NCBI GenBank assembly: GCA_022496205.1
Contig: WTXD01000004.1
Location: 744,001 to 808,000 of the forward strand
Length of the DNA stretch: 64,000 nt
Direction of reading: 5' to 3'
Origin: Gloeopeniophorella convolvens
Taxonomy: Eukaryota; Basidiomycota; Agaricomycetes; Russulales
Shown: positions 21,852 to 34,337 of the stretch, one piece after another
How positions within the stretch are numbered: the stretch's first letter is position 1
Layout of the letters: the number at the start of each line of letters is the position of its first letter
The notes under the pieces: generated by a model
The model's database searches: none
Told to the model about the DNA's origin: nothing
The model's input: only the letters and a program-made list of their open reading frames with translations
Position numbers and translations under genes: made by a program

Positions 21852-23312
21852 ATGTCCTCCAAATCAAAGTCCAAGCAGGAGGAAGCCCTCCAGATCCTCG
21901 ACGACCTCGACCTTCTCTCCCCGGAGACACACGCCCCAGGCGTAAACACCGCCGCCGCCGTCCCCTCTGCTGCCGCCACCAACTCCGGCGAAGCCGCCGA
22001 GGTCCTCGCGTTCCTCGACGAGATCACACAGAAAAGCTCCGAGCCCACGCGCACCGCGACGTCCCTTGTTGACCGTCCGCTTTCGCGCTCGGGGACGCCG
22101 ACACTCCGCAAGAGCACCGAGCGCGTCAAGGTCGGCGGCTCCTCGCTCGCCGCCCCTGGGTCCTCCTCGTCTGCCAAGAGCGTCTCGCCCTCGGCGTCCA
22201 CATCGAGCCTGTTGCTCCCTGCCGCTACTCCCGAGCGTGATGCGCAGTCTGCGGGGGGAGGGTGGGGCTGGGGTAACGTCTGGTCGAGCGCGTCATCCGC
22301 GCTGCAGCAGGCCCGGTCTGTTGTCGATGAGCAGGTCAAGAACCTGCCCACGCAAGACGCCAAGAAATGGAGCGAGGGCGTTATCGGATACGCAAAGAAT
22401 GCCCAGGAGCTGGCGCAGGAGTACGCGAAGAACGCGCAGCTGGATAAGCTAGGTTGGTCTAATCGTATAACTGCGCTCGTGATCTGAACGAGCACTCTGT
22501 TCAGGCAAGGACCTGAAGCGGGTCGGTCTGTCGACATTCACTGAGATATTGAACGCTGTCGCACCTCCGATCTCCGAACATGAGGTGATTCAAGTCTGGC
22601 TAAGTCACGATATGCAGGGCTACGAAGGCGTCGAGTCACTCGTATACTCTGCGCTCACTCGAGTACGTTCCTAGTGTCACACACAACCTTTTCAAACTTA
22701 GCATGGCTTCTTTCTAGGTCCTCGAGCAAGTAGAGGGTGGTGATCTCATTGTGAACAAGGGCAACGAAACCAAGCCCAAAGACAACTCAGTCAAGCGGGA
22801 ACTCAATGCCGCAGACGACTTCGAACATGCCTTGAAGCTCGCTCAGGCATGAATTTAATTGTAACAGGGACGACAATACTGACTTGGGGAATGATAGGCA
22901 AACTTGGGAGGTTATCAGAGCAAATGCGCCTCCTGAACCAGGACGTCCCTCCTCAGCGCAAAACCCCACCACGATCTCATATGTATACCTTCGCATTCAA
23001 CCATACACTTCCGCATTCACTGTGCCTGCGCCGGAACAGTCAGAGTCTGCAAACCTCCATTTTATACTCCATCTTTCAGATCCAGCTCATCAGCTTTCGT
23101 ACACAACTGTCACTCAAGCCATTCCAGGACATTGGCTCAAGGTCTGGGACGAATACGACTGGGTCGAAGACATGGTCGCAGAAACGCTCCGGGTGGGAGT
23201 CGAGGTCATCGGGCAGGAATACGTAGTCGCGCGGATGGGCTGGGGAAAGGGGCAAGAGAGCTCAGCGGACGTTGCAGCTGAAGTAGCGACAGGTGTTATA
23301 GCGAATGCTTGA
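21852..23312 (+). CDS. Mtc1-like protein (maintenance of telomere capping family)
   Basis: Starts MSSKSKSKQEEALQILDDLD and shares a 207-bp divergent promoter with the chromodomain gene. The N-terminal third is Ser/Ala-rich; then GGWGWGNVWSSASSALQQA and WSEGVIGYAKNAQELAQEY mark the conserved amphipathic core. After the first intron come LSTFTEILNAVAPPISEHE, FEHALKLAQ and a C-terminal beta-rich part (TTISYVYLRIQPY, LHFILHLSDP, WDEYDWVEDMV). This is the pattern of the fungal Mtc1 family (DUF5427), linked genetically to telomere capping in yeast; biochemical role unknown. Introns at 22453-22504 and 22663-22717 are clear; the third is unresolved: only a GC donor (after 22846) fits before an in-frame stop, with an acceptor perhaps at 22910. 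Confidence 0.72.
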
Positions 23313-23408
23313 GCGCCTGCCTCTCACTTTCTTGGATGATATCTGTCATGTACACTACGGCAATTGTGAGGAATCGAGCACCGATGATTTAAGTGTATAT
23401 ATATGCGT

Positions 23409-24539
23409 CTATTTCTTTTGAGGCTCTTCTGCAGGAGGTGGCGGAAGAGGCTTGAACTCCTTGGGCTTCTTCGGCTCTGTGCCATCACCGACCTGCTCCC
23501 ACGGCGACAAAGCCTCGAAGTTGCTACAAGTTTAATGAGTAGAAGTACTTTCGGGGGTAACGGAACACGAACCGGAAGGCCTGGGTCAACTGGAGAGGCT
23601 CGTAAACGACGCGCTTCTTCTCCTCGTCGTACCTGACCTCGGTGTAACCCTGAAAAGACTCGCAGGTGAGTCTTGCTCAAGTCGGTTCGTGTGGACTACA
23701 TACGGTCAAGGGGAAGTCTTTTCTCAATGGGTATCCCTCGAAGCCTAGAGCCATATCAGTGTTGCATTGGGCTCCTCCCAATCGACGCACCATAGTCCGT
23801 CAGGATGCGGCGGCTGAATGGGCTGTGAGCATATGTGCCGGGAGGACGAACAAAAGGGCATACAGGTCGGGGTGGTCCTTGAAGAATATACCGAAAAGGT
23901 CCCAGGCTTCTCTCTCGTACCTGATACTGATTTAGTATCCGACTTGAGAGCGTTCGCGTTCAAAAGGGTCACCAGTTGGCACCGTTGAAGAGTTGCGTGG
24001 CGCTCGGAACCGGGTCCGCTTCGTCTGCATATGTTTTGACGCGTATCCGGCCGGCGTGCTTGATGCTAAGCAAGTGATAGACCACCTCAAATCTCTTGTT
24101 GCGCTCTGGGAAGTCGACGCCACTGATATCCATAACTTGTTTGAACTGACACTGAGAGTGGTCGCGGAGGAAGGTGAGGACGGGAATAACGGCGGACGGA
24201 GCGATGTAGAGCGTGAGCTCGTCCTTTAGCACGGAGAACTGCTGAATGAACTTGGGCAAGCACTGCATGAGGTAGGAGCCATAGGTGTGCAGCTTCTCCG
24301 TCGTCTCAGCATACTTAGTCAGTGTTGGGTTGGGGGAGGTGGCTTCGGAAAAAGGAGAGGCAGACGCTGGGGCGGGGTCGGTCAGTGGTGTTGCCCACGT
24401 ATACAACGCAAAGACGCGCACCTTGGGACGGGCGAGACGAGTGGACGCGACGCGCTGCGGAAGGGAGGGCGCGTGCAGGCAGCGACACAGGGGTGGTCTT
24501 GACGAGACGCCCCGCGCGGGCTACGACACGGAGAGACAT
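23409..24539 (-). CDS. NADH:ubiquinone oxidoreductase 30-kDa subunit (NDUFS3), mitochondrial
   Basis: The start at 24539 gives an Arg/Ser/Ala-rich presequence (MSLRVVARAGRLVKTTPVS). The mature part contains LHTYGSYLMQCLPKFIQQF, DISGVDFPERNKRFEVVYHLLS, NGANW and then WYEREAWDLFGI with [25 protein letters not shown], the signature of complex I subunit NDUFS3 (Nuo-30.4, NuoC type), and VRYDEEKKRVVYEPL. It belongs to the peripheral Q module of respiratory complex I in the mitochondrial matrix. The tail is Pro/Lys-rich. The stop is at 23409-23411. Four or so short introns. It is divergent from SPF27, only 135 bp between start codons. Confidence 0.95.
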
Positions 24540-24674
24540 GGCGTCGGACTAGGCGTGGTCAACGCTTCGAACGTTGTCTGGCGCGCCCGCACCCGATCCG
24601 CAAGTTCGCACTCCGCTCCGGCCCTCGGCCCTCCTCCACCGCCTCAGCTCTACGAGTCCCGTTCGCCGTTCACC

Positions 24675-25503
24675 ATGGCCTCCGACGCCTCCCAGGACCC
24701 TCCTCCGCTCTTCGACTCACTGCCTTACTATGACAATGACCTAGAGACGCACCCTATCCTCAGGGAGAAAGTGCAGCATGAGCTGGCTGTCGAGACGCAG
24801 AAACTTCAGCAAGAGTCGCTCCATCCACGCGTGCCGCCTGCTGTAGAAATATTCACCGTTAATTTGCCACTTGCGATGTTTGGCCTTCCCCGTGCTGACT
24901 GCGTCGTCTCAGAACAACCCTATCCTCGCCGCTGAATTGAAACGCGTCGAAGCGCGCCAGCCCCTCGCTGCGATTGACACTTCCCGGTACCAACTTACTC
25001 CATCCTCGAATGCACCAACAAGTGACGAGGAATGGAAAGCTGCATTAGATAATGCCCAGGTGCAGCTGGAACACCAGCGCATCCGGTACGGTGTCATCGC
25101 CTGCTCGCAGTGTTCTGCAGCTCACCGCCCGCTCGCATAGGCACAGTAACCTAGCACTGTTGCAACAGTACGGGAACAACGCGTGGCGAATACATAATTA
25201 CCTGCTGGAGGCAGACGCCAAAAAGGCAGAGGCACTACTAGAAGAGTTGAAGGAGCAGACCACCAGCCTGAACCGAGACAGGAAGAACACTCAGGTACGC
25301 GTCCCCTCAGGTCGAGAGTGCACGGCCGCTGACCATACGGCATGATATTGCAGACGCGTCTGGGGAACCAGTTGACGTCGTTGGAGAGCCGGTGGACCGA
25401 GCTTATATCTAGCATATTGCAGATAGAGTTGGCCAACGTTGCACTGGAGGTCGAGATCTCGCAGTTGAACAAAAGAGAGACTGAGCTTGCGAGTGCGCTG
25501 TAA
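24675..25503 (+). CDS. Pre-mRNA-splicing factor SPF27 (BCAS2/Cwf7 family)
   Basis: Four exons; starts MASDASQDPPPLFDSLPYYDND and ends LNKRETELASAL. Segments typical of the family are LPYYD near the N-terminus, AELKRVEARQPLAAIDTSRY, and a long C-terminal coiled coil (NNAWRIHNYLLEADAKKAEALLEEL, SLESRWTELISSILQIELANVALE). BCAS2/SPF27/Cwf7 is a core subunit of the Prp19 complex, which activates the spliceosome in the nucleus. Length (about 215 residues) is normal. Introns end at 24912, 25140 and 25353 with good GT-AG borders. Confidence 0.9.
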
Positions 25504-25746
25504 CATGTTTAGCTGTGTATCATACCAGTCTTGTGAATATTGGGACGACGAGCGAAGGCTGTGCCGAGGAGGACCGACGGGACCAAATTTAGGACCGAGC
25601 GGCGGCGTGGCCGGCCGGAAGCGCAGAGGGGATCTCAACTTTGGTCTCGAGCAAGGAAACGCTCATTTATTCTTTCGCGTCCGCCGAAAGAGAACGTCCT
25701 TGCGTTCGCCCTCCACCATTCCCCTCGTGGTGAGCACCGCTGCAAT

Positions 25747-28700
25747 ATGTCCAGTCGCTCGCCTACAATGACGTGTCTCCCCATCCCCATCCCGCAGCCG
25801 CGACCGCTCAGCCTCGGCAGTCTTCAATTCTTTCCAAGTGGCGTCTGGCGACGCGTGTATGGAGACCTTCGAACCCCAAGTGCAGGACAGCGATGCGATA
25901 AATGGCGCGGTGGGGGCTTCTGCATCCGCTAGCCCGCTGCAGGCTGCGGCCGCGGCCTCAGAGGCTGCGAGAGCCCCGGACAGTGCAAAGGAAGGTGAGA
26001 GACTCGCACCTGCAACAAGCCCGACTCGTGCATATCATCTCGAAATCCTGCAGGATCGGGCTCTACCCCTCCGCCCCAGCGGGCGGAAGCACGAATGCGC
26101 CCCCAAAAAGTTCAGCGCAGTCAATATTAACAAGAAATTCATGGAGAAGAATAGCCCCGCGCCTGGAGCTGGCCAAATACCCTCTTCGCTATCTTCTTCC
26201 AAGATTTCGGGTACGACAGGTGAGTGTATCTATCCCTAGTGTTTAGGGCGGAGTACGATTTTGCTCCCAAACCATCTAGCGAAGCCGTCACCACCCTCCA
26301 CGGCTTCCCACTCCCGTCTCGTCACCACCAAGCTCACGAAACTCCCGTCATCCTCGTCCAGTCCTGGCGCAGGATGGACACGCCCCCCTTCTACCGCACC
26401 CTCGATCGCGCCCTCTCCTGTATCCACGAATGCGTCCTCCGGGCTCCCCCCAGCGCCAACCCCTAACCCCCATGGGCCACCACAGCTCCCTCATGCAGGG
26501 AAGGTCATCCAGCCTCAGCCTCGTGGTGCCGTCCAGGCGCCGCCGGGGATCAAGCCTGAGGTGTCCAATGGCTTTTCCAGCAAGCCCGCGTGGAGGAATG
26601 TCCCGTCGACTGGGGGTGTTTCAGGCTCTGGGCCTCTCGCGGGAGGGCAAAACGAGTTTCCCACAGCTGCTGAGGTTGCCCAGGGTACGTCAGTGTCACT
26701 CGCCGCAAGTGCCGCAGTGTTCATCGCTTTGCACTCGTGCGTCAGCGGGTCGCTTGAATGGTACGCCGGAACGAAGACCGCCGTCACAAGCCAGTGTTGC
26801 CCAGAACCAGGCCTCTGCAGAAGCTGACACTTTCCGCGGTGTTCACCTGGATCCAAATGCTCACCATTGGGACGAGGTCCGCTCATTCCTCGCGTGACTA
26901 GCGCTCAGTGTCATTTACTCGCCGCAGATGGGAGAAGACAGTGACGATGACTTCCTCGATCGAGTAATCGAGTTCGGGGATGGGCGTCAGTACCAGGTTC
27001 AGCCTGTTGATGCGCCTCAATCAGGCCATGACTCATCTACCGCCGCAAATGCGACCCCGGAGGTGTCAAGTAATCTACCTCAGTTACCCTTAGCGGCCGC
27101 GCAGGTGACCAAGGAGGATAGGTTCGCCGATGACTTCGATCGAAGCTGGCCTCGCTCTGCCTCGCTCTCCTCCAACATTCGTCCACGCGCCGGACAACCG
27201 GGCGGCGCGTCCACCTCCTCAACCGCCTCGCTGTCGCCCCAGGAAGCATCGCGCGTGCTGTTTAATGAACGATCCAACCGCCTGGAGCCATGGTCCCATC
27301 GGCCCGGGCCACCTGGTAAGTCCTGACCTGCCGCAGACGCTATCCTACCGCTCATACCTTCCCTAGACGGTAGGCCAGGGAGAGATGCACCCCCACATCA
27401 CAACGTGCAATTACTGCAGAAGCAAGGCTTCGATCGCCCACGGGAAGTCAGGCGCGATACGGTATCATCCCAAGGGATAGACGATCGACACTGGGACCGC
27501 GGACGACGTGCCTCGAATGCTACCACTACGCATTCAGTGCTGTCAGGTGGCCGAGACTCGTCACGAGAGAGCCTGCGACAGCTACCTCCTCACCTGTCAC
27601 CCAACCCACAATCACTACCACCCTTGCACACACATCAGCTGCCATTTGCGCATCGACCCCCGAGTCAGCAAGGTTCCGGCAGAGAGGGTTGGCGCCATGG
27701 GCGTTCCCCAGAGCAGTCTCCTGTCATCCCATCTCCGTCTGATGCTGGCTCCCATGCTATGTCTCCATCCGTAGCTAGCGTCCTAGCAACTTCGCCCCAG
27801 GTATCCAATGTTCCCCTCGCTGACATTGAGTTGGCGCGCAAAGCAGCTATGCATTCAGCAGCCGAGCGTGCGAAGCTCAGACGTCAGCAGGAAGAGGAAG
27901 AACGAGAAAAAGAGCGGGAACGGGCGCGGAGGAAAGCAGCGGAACTCGAGGAAAAAATGAAGCCGGCAGAGCAGGAGAAGGCGAAGGAGACGCCTGCAGA
28001 CAAGGTGAGTCTACCTCGGCCTACTTACAGACGTGGCGATGTACCGGCTTGACAGGCACCACCGAGAGCTGCCGCGAGCCCAAGGATTCCTACGGTTCCT
28101 GTACCGGAACGGCCACCGCGTTTCCGAACTCCATCGCTGAGGACGGTACCGCAAGATACAGAGGGTGACGCTCCAGCATCAATGACCCGCACAAGATCTC
28201 AACGGGGCTCCCAGTCGGCCAATCAGCCACCATCAGTCAGCGCGGTTGCAGCATCATGGCGAAGCAAGGCGGCACCACTACCCCCAGTTGCTCCAAGGCG
28301 CCTCAGCTCTTCCCAGATGCCTGCAGCACCCCTTGCGCCTTTACCATCAGCTTCACAAATCCTTGATGCAGAGATGCTCCCTCCTAGCAATGGCGAAAGT
28401 CTAGAAGAAGTTGAGTTCATGGACCTTGGCAAATTTGTTGGTGCGGAACTGGAGCCCCATGATCCTCTTGTCGCAGTTGTGCCGCCACATGAAGCAGCCC
28501 AGTCTGAAGCCTCAACCGATGAGCGCTCTGCGCCTCCCCGTCCCAAGAGTGACTTAGAGTCCTCGTGGAGGCGTAAGGGGCCACTCGCACCTGTGGAGGA
28601 GCAGTCTTTGCTCAATGCAGATGTCGTGCCCGGCGCTTCATCTGAGTCGCCTCCGAGCAGAGAAGCAGACGCCACCTCGGCCTCTCCGTCGGTACGTACT

Positions 28701-30884
28701 GCTTCCACGAGCGCCAGCTCCCCCATCAAGCCACCGGCGGAAGCCTCCTCTGGTCAAACGCTGGTCGTGCCACTTTCGCTGTCGTCCCAGAAGTCGCCGC
28801 GCGCACCGTCGTATCGGGAGGGACTGAGATCCACTTTCGAAGATACTATGTCGAGGATCAAGGGGGCAATGCAAGCGAAGCCTCAGCCTAGCACAGAGCC
28901 TGACCACTATGTCGAGCGCTCGGGTCACAACCCACCCCACGTCATAGACGCCTCAAGAAATGGGAAGGGGAGCTCCCCTGCCACACGCACGCACCTCCCT
29001 CGTGTTCCCGATCCTGACGAGCCATACGCCACTGCTACTGAGCTGGCTGATGATGTCGAAGCGAACCAAAGACACCGCGTTCGCTTGCCTCCGACATCGC
29101 GCGTTGCGGAGCCATTGTCGAAGAAGGAACAGGCGAGCCTGAGAAAGTCGCTACCGCCACTAGGGTGGGAAGTTCTTTCCTGGGACCCTCCGGTAGAAGG
29201 CATGTCAGCACGGGACTTCTCTGTCAACGACGTGCTGTTCCGCAAGCCCCCGCCGCTGAAGGGCAAGCCGCGCTTCATCGTGACCTTGCCGCCGCCGGGT
29301 CGGTATCTCGTTAGACCAGACGTACAGGCGACCCCGAAGGTGCATCTACCCGCAAAGCCCCTCGTGAACAAGACACTGGCGACAACTTCGGGAGCATTTG
29401 GTCGCCCGCGTGCGGTGGACGACCAATCAGCCTGGCGGAGCACACACCCTTCAATACCGGACGAGGAAAAATCATCAACCAGTGACCAAGGGCTTGTCAC
29501 TAGGAGCGGGTCATCGCCGCCTGGCACGGACAAGCCCAATGATGTTGCATCCAATGCGGAAGCTGAGACCCAATCGTCAGCGCAGGGCTCGGCCAGATCA
29601 AGAACGGAGCCCAAGATGCCCACGGGAGCTGGCGTAGCGTTCTACCGCGAGTCCAACTCGAGTCCTTCAGTCAAGTTCACCGTGTCCAGCGAACTGGAGG
29701 AAGGGCGCCGCGCTCAGCTTCCCACAATATCTCTCACAACAGAAGAACCTGCGCCTGCATCCAGTAGCGCAGACGCTCCTGCGAGTGCAGAGGTCAATGG
29801 CCCTAGTGCACCACCGATTCGCCGCGGCGAAGTTGAGAGCAAGAGCTCTGATGGTTCTGTGAGTGAAACTATATACTTCATCCTAGGGCAGTGGCTGATT
29901 AGTGTGCCTGATGAACAGTCGGATGCGCCTTTGACGCCTCCCAGCTCAGCAGGTTGGTCAAAGGGCTTTGGGGTGAAGGATTCTCCAGTCCGGCAGCCAG
30001 ACCCTGAAAAGCTCAAGCTCTTGTGGTCACAAACGTCGGAGAAGGCTGGCGTTCCCGGGGTGAACTCACTAGAAGGCATCGCAGACGACCTGCCATCCGT
30101 GCCCTTCTCATTACAGGAAGTCAAGTCTGAAGACGGTGGGACGCCGCCCCCGGCTGTGTCGAGTGGCCCAGGCCCGTCGCGGATGTCCTTGCATGATGTG
30201 ACGCGGGCATTCCAGCAAGTGCCGCCTCCTCCCGCGGGTTCCACCGTTCGCAAGGCCTCCCCACAACCGCCCCCAATGCAACCCTCTAACTCAGCATCAG
30301 CACGGCACCCGACATTCCTGCCTCACGCACAACCCATGCACCCCGCATATTCCCCATATCCATCGCCAATGCTGAGCCATTCCCCAGCGCCAACAATGAT
30401 GTACCCGCACCCGATGCCCAGCCCCATGATGGGCGGCCACTCGCAGCAGTATCCTCAGCCAATGTGGATCCCCATACCTGGCCCGCCACCAGGTGGGCAG
30501 ACCCCCGGAGCCGTCATGCGTCCCCTGCCGTCGCCCTACCCCACGCACGCGCAGTACATGCCCTACCCCTCGCCCGGCGCCTACGCGCCCTCGCCCACGG
30601 GCCCGCCTGGGCCGCCCCCGAACGGCGCGCAAGGCCGCCCGCGCCCCTCCGCACCCGCAGGGATGAGCCCGAGTTTATCGCATGCACGCCCGCCCGTGCC
30701 GGGGATGTACCAAGGCAGCCCCGTGCTCGTGCATCCGCAGGTCATGCACGTGCAGCCCGCGTACCCCGGAGCGATGCCTGCAGGCCGCGGCGTGCCGATG
30801 CAGGGGCCGCATCCAACGCCTGCGTCGCATGCAGGCGGGTACGCGCCGGCCGCGCACGCGTCGTACGTGCGCCAACCGTGGTGA
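25747..30884 (+). CDS. Very large Ser/Pro-rich protein of unknown function
   Basis: About ten exons give a roughly 1500-residue protein. The 5' end is tentative: ATG 25747, an intron to 25828 and then IFNSFQVASGDACMETFEP. Early on KKFSAVNINKKFMEKN is a conserved-looking short motif, later VTKEDRFADDFDRSWPR, an acidic MGEDSDDDFLDRVIEFGDGR, and a charged helix rich in Arg/Glu/Lys around 27830-28000 (likely coiled coil). The last 2.7 kb is nearly one exon, mostly disordered, with a positively charged strip (GKPRFIVTLPPPGRYLVRP) and a Pro/Tyr/Met-rich tail of PSP and HPxP repeats. It looks like a scaffold or RNA-binding-type disordered protein; BAT2/PRRC2-like N-terminal resemblance is weak. Function not assigned. 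Confidence 0.75.
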
Positions 30885-31204
30885 ACGGTGTTGCCCTGTA
30901 TGGGGTGGGTTGTGTTGCTTCCAGTTCAGACGATGTGGCGGGGACACCACCACGACGCTCTGTCAATATTATTTGCGACACGCGCTGAACATCCTGTCTG
31001 TCTGTTTGTCTGTTTGTCTCCCCGAATTTCAGTTGTGGCTGTGGTTATTACCTCGACTTGTATCTAGTTCTCGCCCACACGTTCCGATTTGTCTCGGCTC
31101 GGTTCACCCGCATATCTCGTTCGTAGTACGTACTTGGCATCCACTCTATTGCAAGATGATATATCCCGCGCAAATTATAAGGCCTTAACGAGTACGTTAC
31201 GTGT
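30885..31204. other. Intergenic, convergent 3' ends
   Basis: 3' flanks of the large Ser/Pro-rich gene and succinyl-CoA ligase. Includes a run of CTGTTTGT-like repeats near 30998-31016. No gene. Confidence 0.5.
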
Positions 31205-32897
31205 CTAGGCGGAAGCAAGCTGTGCGGCGCGTTCTGCGGCGTCGTCTAGGCTGTCGAAGGAGATGATCTTCATGCCAGACTGGCGGATCATCCTGTGCGG
31301 GTGGCGATGTCAGCGCGGGGTGGCGTTTAGGGTTAGATTAGACGGCTCACTCCTTGGCTTCGGTTTCTTTCGTGCCCTTCAGACGGACGACGAGGGGGAT
31401 CGTCATAGAGAGCTCCTTGGTGGCCTTGATGACACCCTCGGCGATGTAATCGCAGCGCATGATGCCGCCAAAGATGTTGATGAAGATACTCTTCACCTTG
31501 GGATCCGCGAGCAGGATCTCAAACGCCTTCTTGACCGTCTCGGGAGTAGCACCTCTGTTTATGTGTAAATCTAACTGGGTATGGGCGATGACGTCGGGCT
31601 ACGCACCCTCCGACGTCCAAGAAGTTGGCGGGCTGGCCGCCGTGCAGGGCGAGGACGTCCATGGTGGCCATGGCCAGACCGGCGCCGTTGACCAGGCATC
31701 CAATGTTGCCGTCGAGCTTGATAAAGTTCAGGTTGGCCTTCTGCGCCTCCACCTCAGAGGGCTCCTCCTGCGAGATGTCTCGGAGTTGGAAGACATCCTG
31801 CTGGCGGAACTCGGCATTGTCATCGAAGCCGAACTTGGCGTCCATACTTGAGAGAAGCCTGATGAGCTGCGAACGAAGACTACCCGCAAGTGCAGACACA
31901 CCAGAGAACGGCACCATCGGTGGTCTCAGCGAGAGGGTTGATCTCGATTTGCGTGGCGTCCTTCTCCTTGAAGATCTTGTACAGATTGATGAAGATGTCA
32001 GCAGCCTCGTTCGTCGCGTGGTCTGAGGAGAAGCCAAGCTTCCTGGCGACACCAAGAGCGGCCTCTTTGGTGAGGCCGGTCGAGAGGGCTATGGGCGTGG
32101 TGATGATCGCGTTGGGGTCTTTGGCAGCGACCTCCTCGATATTCATGCCGCCCTGGTTCGAGGCGACAAGGACAACACCCTGCGAGGCACGGTCATTGAG
32201 AACGGCAACATAGTACTCATGCGAGGGCTGGCGAAGCTCCGCAAGCATGACCTGTCAAAGGCCCCATCTAGTCATGTTCGCAGATCATTCCAGCCGGTGC
32301 ACTCACGGCGTTGCACACACGCCCGCCGGCTCCAGTCTGCTTGGTGATGAGACTCGAGCCAAGCATCTGGCCGGCGAGCTTCTCCGCGTCCTCCGCACTG
32401 ATGTAAAAAATGAGCCACGCAACACGCTGAAGTCGGGGTGATACTTACGTCTTGACGACGTGCACGCCTCCCTGAAGGCCGTTGGAGAATTTGCCCTTTC
32501 CACGTCCACCCGCAAGTACCTGTGCCTTAATCACAGCGCCCTTGCCCCCTGAAGGGGATGTGAGCTGCGCGTAGAGGCCGTCTTCGCAAAAGCCGACGAA
32601 CCAGAAACTTGGTTGAAAGCCTCGATGGCTTCCTTGGGTGATTTTGCAGCAACTCCCTTCGGAGTTGGTACCCCATACTGGCGACACGGTGGGTGAGACG
32701 AAATGTACTATGAGGCGATGAAACGGAGAGCGTACGGAATTGAGAAGGTTCACGGACTGGTACTCGTGAATAGAGAGGAAGCGTCTCTGACCCGCAGATG
32801 CGGCCTGGGAAAGAAGGTGGTCAGCTGACGGAGACGGTGCGAACCTGTGCCAGCTCACTCTGGCGAAAGAACCTGCTTTCCTGAGAGAGGCGAGCAT
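31205..32897 (-). CDS. Succinate-CoA ligase beta subunit, mitochondrial
   Basis: The start at 32897 gives a mitochondrial presequence ([19 protein letters not shown]) before [13 protein letters not shown], the family's N-terminal ATP-grasp start. Further marks: [14 protein letters not shown] (phosphate loop of the ATP-grasp fold), [25 protein letters not shown] (metal-binding Glu/Asn), [21 protein letters not shown] and NFLDVGG (succinyl-CoA ligase signature), and INIFGGI-like sequence near the C-terminus. The enzyme is the TCA-cycle ligase in the matrix, pairing with an alpha subunit not present here. ADP versus GDP preference cannot be judged. About six introns; stop at 31205-31207. Confidence 0.93.
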
Positions 32898-33476
32898 TGG
32901 AGGATGGAGTTGTGTGGAGGGCTGGTTTGTTGTCGGAGCTCAGACGGTCGCGCACAACGACGGTTAGAGAGCCCGGAGCCCGTCGGGTCAATCCGCTTAG
33001 TCAGCAGCGGTGATTGACCTGTCGAGGCCGAGGAGCTCCGCATCCGCAACCAGAACGACGACGACGGTTGGCGGTGTCCCGTACCCTTTCCTGTCTCTCA
33101 TCCCCCGAATTCCTCGGGGTGCCGTAGTTCTGTGATATCGTCTTCTCGCTTTGAGTGAGGGCTTTCCTAATCACTCCAGGGACTGCCCATAATTATGTAG
33201 AGAGACATCTTTTCTCCTTTAGCTAAGCTCCTCACGTATCATTTTCAATGGCATCCGACTCCAAATGACAGAATCCGTTTGACCGGAAATTGAGCTCTGC
33301 GAGTCGGAGTGTCACTTTTACTGCATTTGCCCCTTGCATCACCTCGCCCCTCCCATGCGTCTTCCTGCAAGTGTATCGAGCTGCCTCGATCTACTCTGAC
33401 GCGTACCGCCATAGCGGGACCTATTGAGTTTCACCCGTCCATTTAATCCAGTGAGTCTCGTATTCGGCCCCCAAGC
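32898..33476. other. Divergent promoter region
   Basis: 579 bp between divergent start codons of succinate-CoA ligase beta and the DinB-like gene. Pyrimidine-rich towards 33477. No clear TATA box. Confidence 0.5.
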
Positions 33477-34337
33477 ATGTCTGACTCTATTGAACCCCCG
33501 CCTTCTGCCCCGTCCTCTGGTTCAGCTTTCGTCGCTCAGAACGAGCCGCAACGCACGGAGGACGAGATGCGGAATCTTGAGCAGCTGGTGGAGGTCGGTA
33601 CCACGGTTCTGGCCCAGGCACTCGACCTTCTCGACAACGCCCTCGCATCCGATGACCAGCTTACCGTTCACTCGCAATATATGCCGGGTTCTACCATCGG
33701 TACGGCTCTTCCTTGTACCTCCTCGGCCTGTCGGCCTGATTGGTTACTCCCGCCCGCCTAGGCAAGCATCTTCGGCATGCACGGGACCACTTTAACCTCC
33801 TACTCGACTGCGTGTCTCGCCCCCCGCCATATGTCTTATCCTATGATGTGAGGTCCAGGAATACTCCCATGGAAACCAGCCGCGAGGCGGCGCGAGCTGC
33901 TATCGAAAGCACGATAGCGCAGCTGAAGGAGGTTGTCCCCAAGACATCGCTGGATGCGCCTCTTACTTTACACGCCGTCACTCCATACTCGCAGACTATG
34001 CAGTCCACCTTCGGGAGAGAGGTAACGTGCAGCTTGACCGAGTCGCTAAGGAGTTGTCTGACATGGCCACCGCCAGCTATGGTTCGCCGGACTGCATGCC
34101 GTTCATCATTGGTCGATGGTACGTCATATGCTGTGGCCTTCTCTACACGTTTCTGATCTCTTTCCCCTTCAGGTACGCGTAATTGCGGGAGAACAGGTAT
34201 GCATGCCCAACGAACACCAGCCGTCGCAATCCCTGACCGCTCCCCAGGGCATTGAGCTCGACAAATCTTTCGGTTTTGCACCGTCGACACTAGTATACCA
34301 GGGAACAGAGACCAGCCTAGGAAAGGCGAAGATATGA
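33477..34337 (+). CDS. DinB-like four-helix protein with C-terminal AKI
   Basis: Exons join as MSDSIEPPP...STIG, KHLRHARDHFNLLLD and on through LWFAGLHAVHHWSMVRVIAGEQ to IELDKSFGFAPSTLVYQ. The three His clusters (GKHLRHARDHF and LHAVHHW) are the metal site of the DinB/YfiT helical bundle, and HAVHHW is typical. These proteins are metal-dependent transferase-like enzymes of varied function; the fungal one is uncharacterised. The last residues are GKAKI: the tripeptide AKI fits a type 1 peroxisomal targeting consensus. Intron acceptors before GCAAG, CTATGG and GTACGC restore the frame cleanly. Stop at 34335-34337. Confidence 0.75.
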
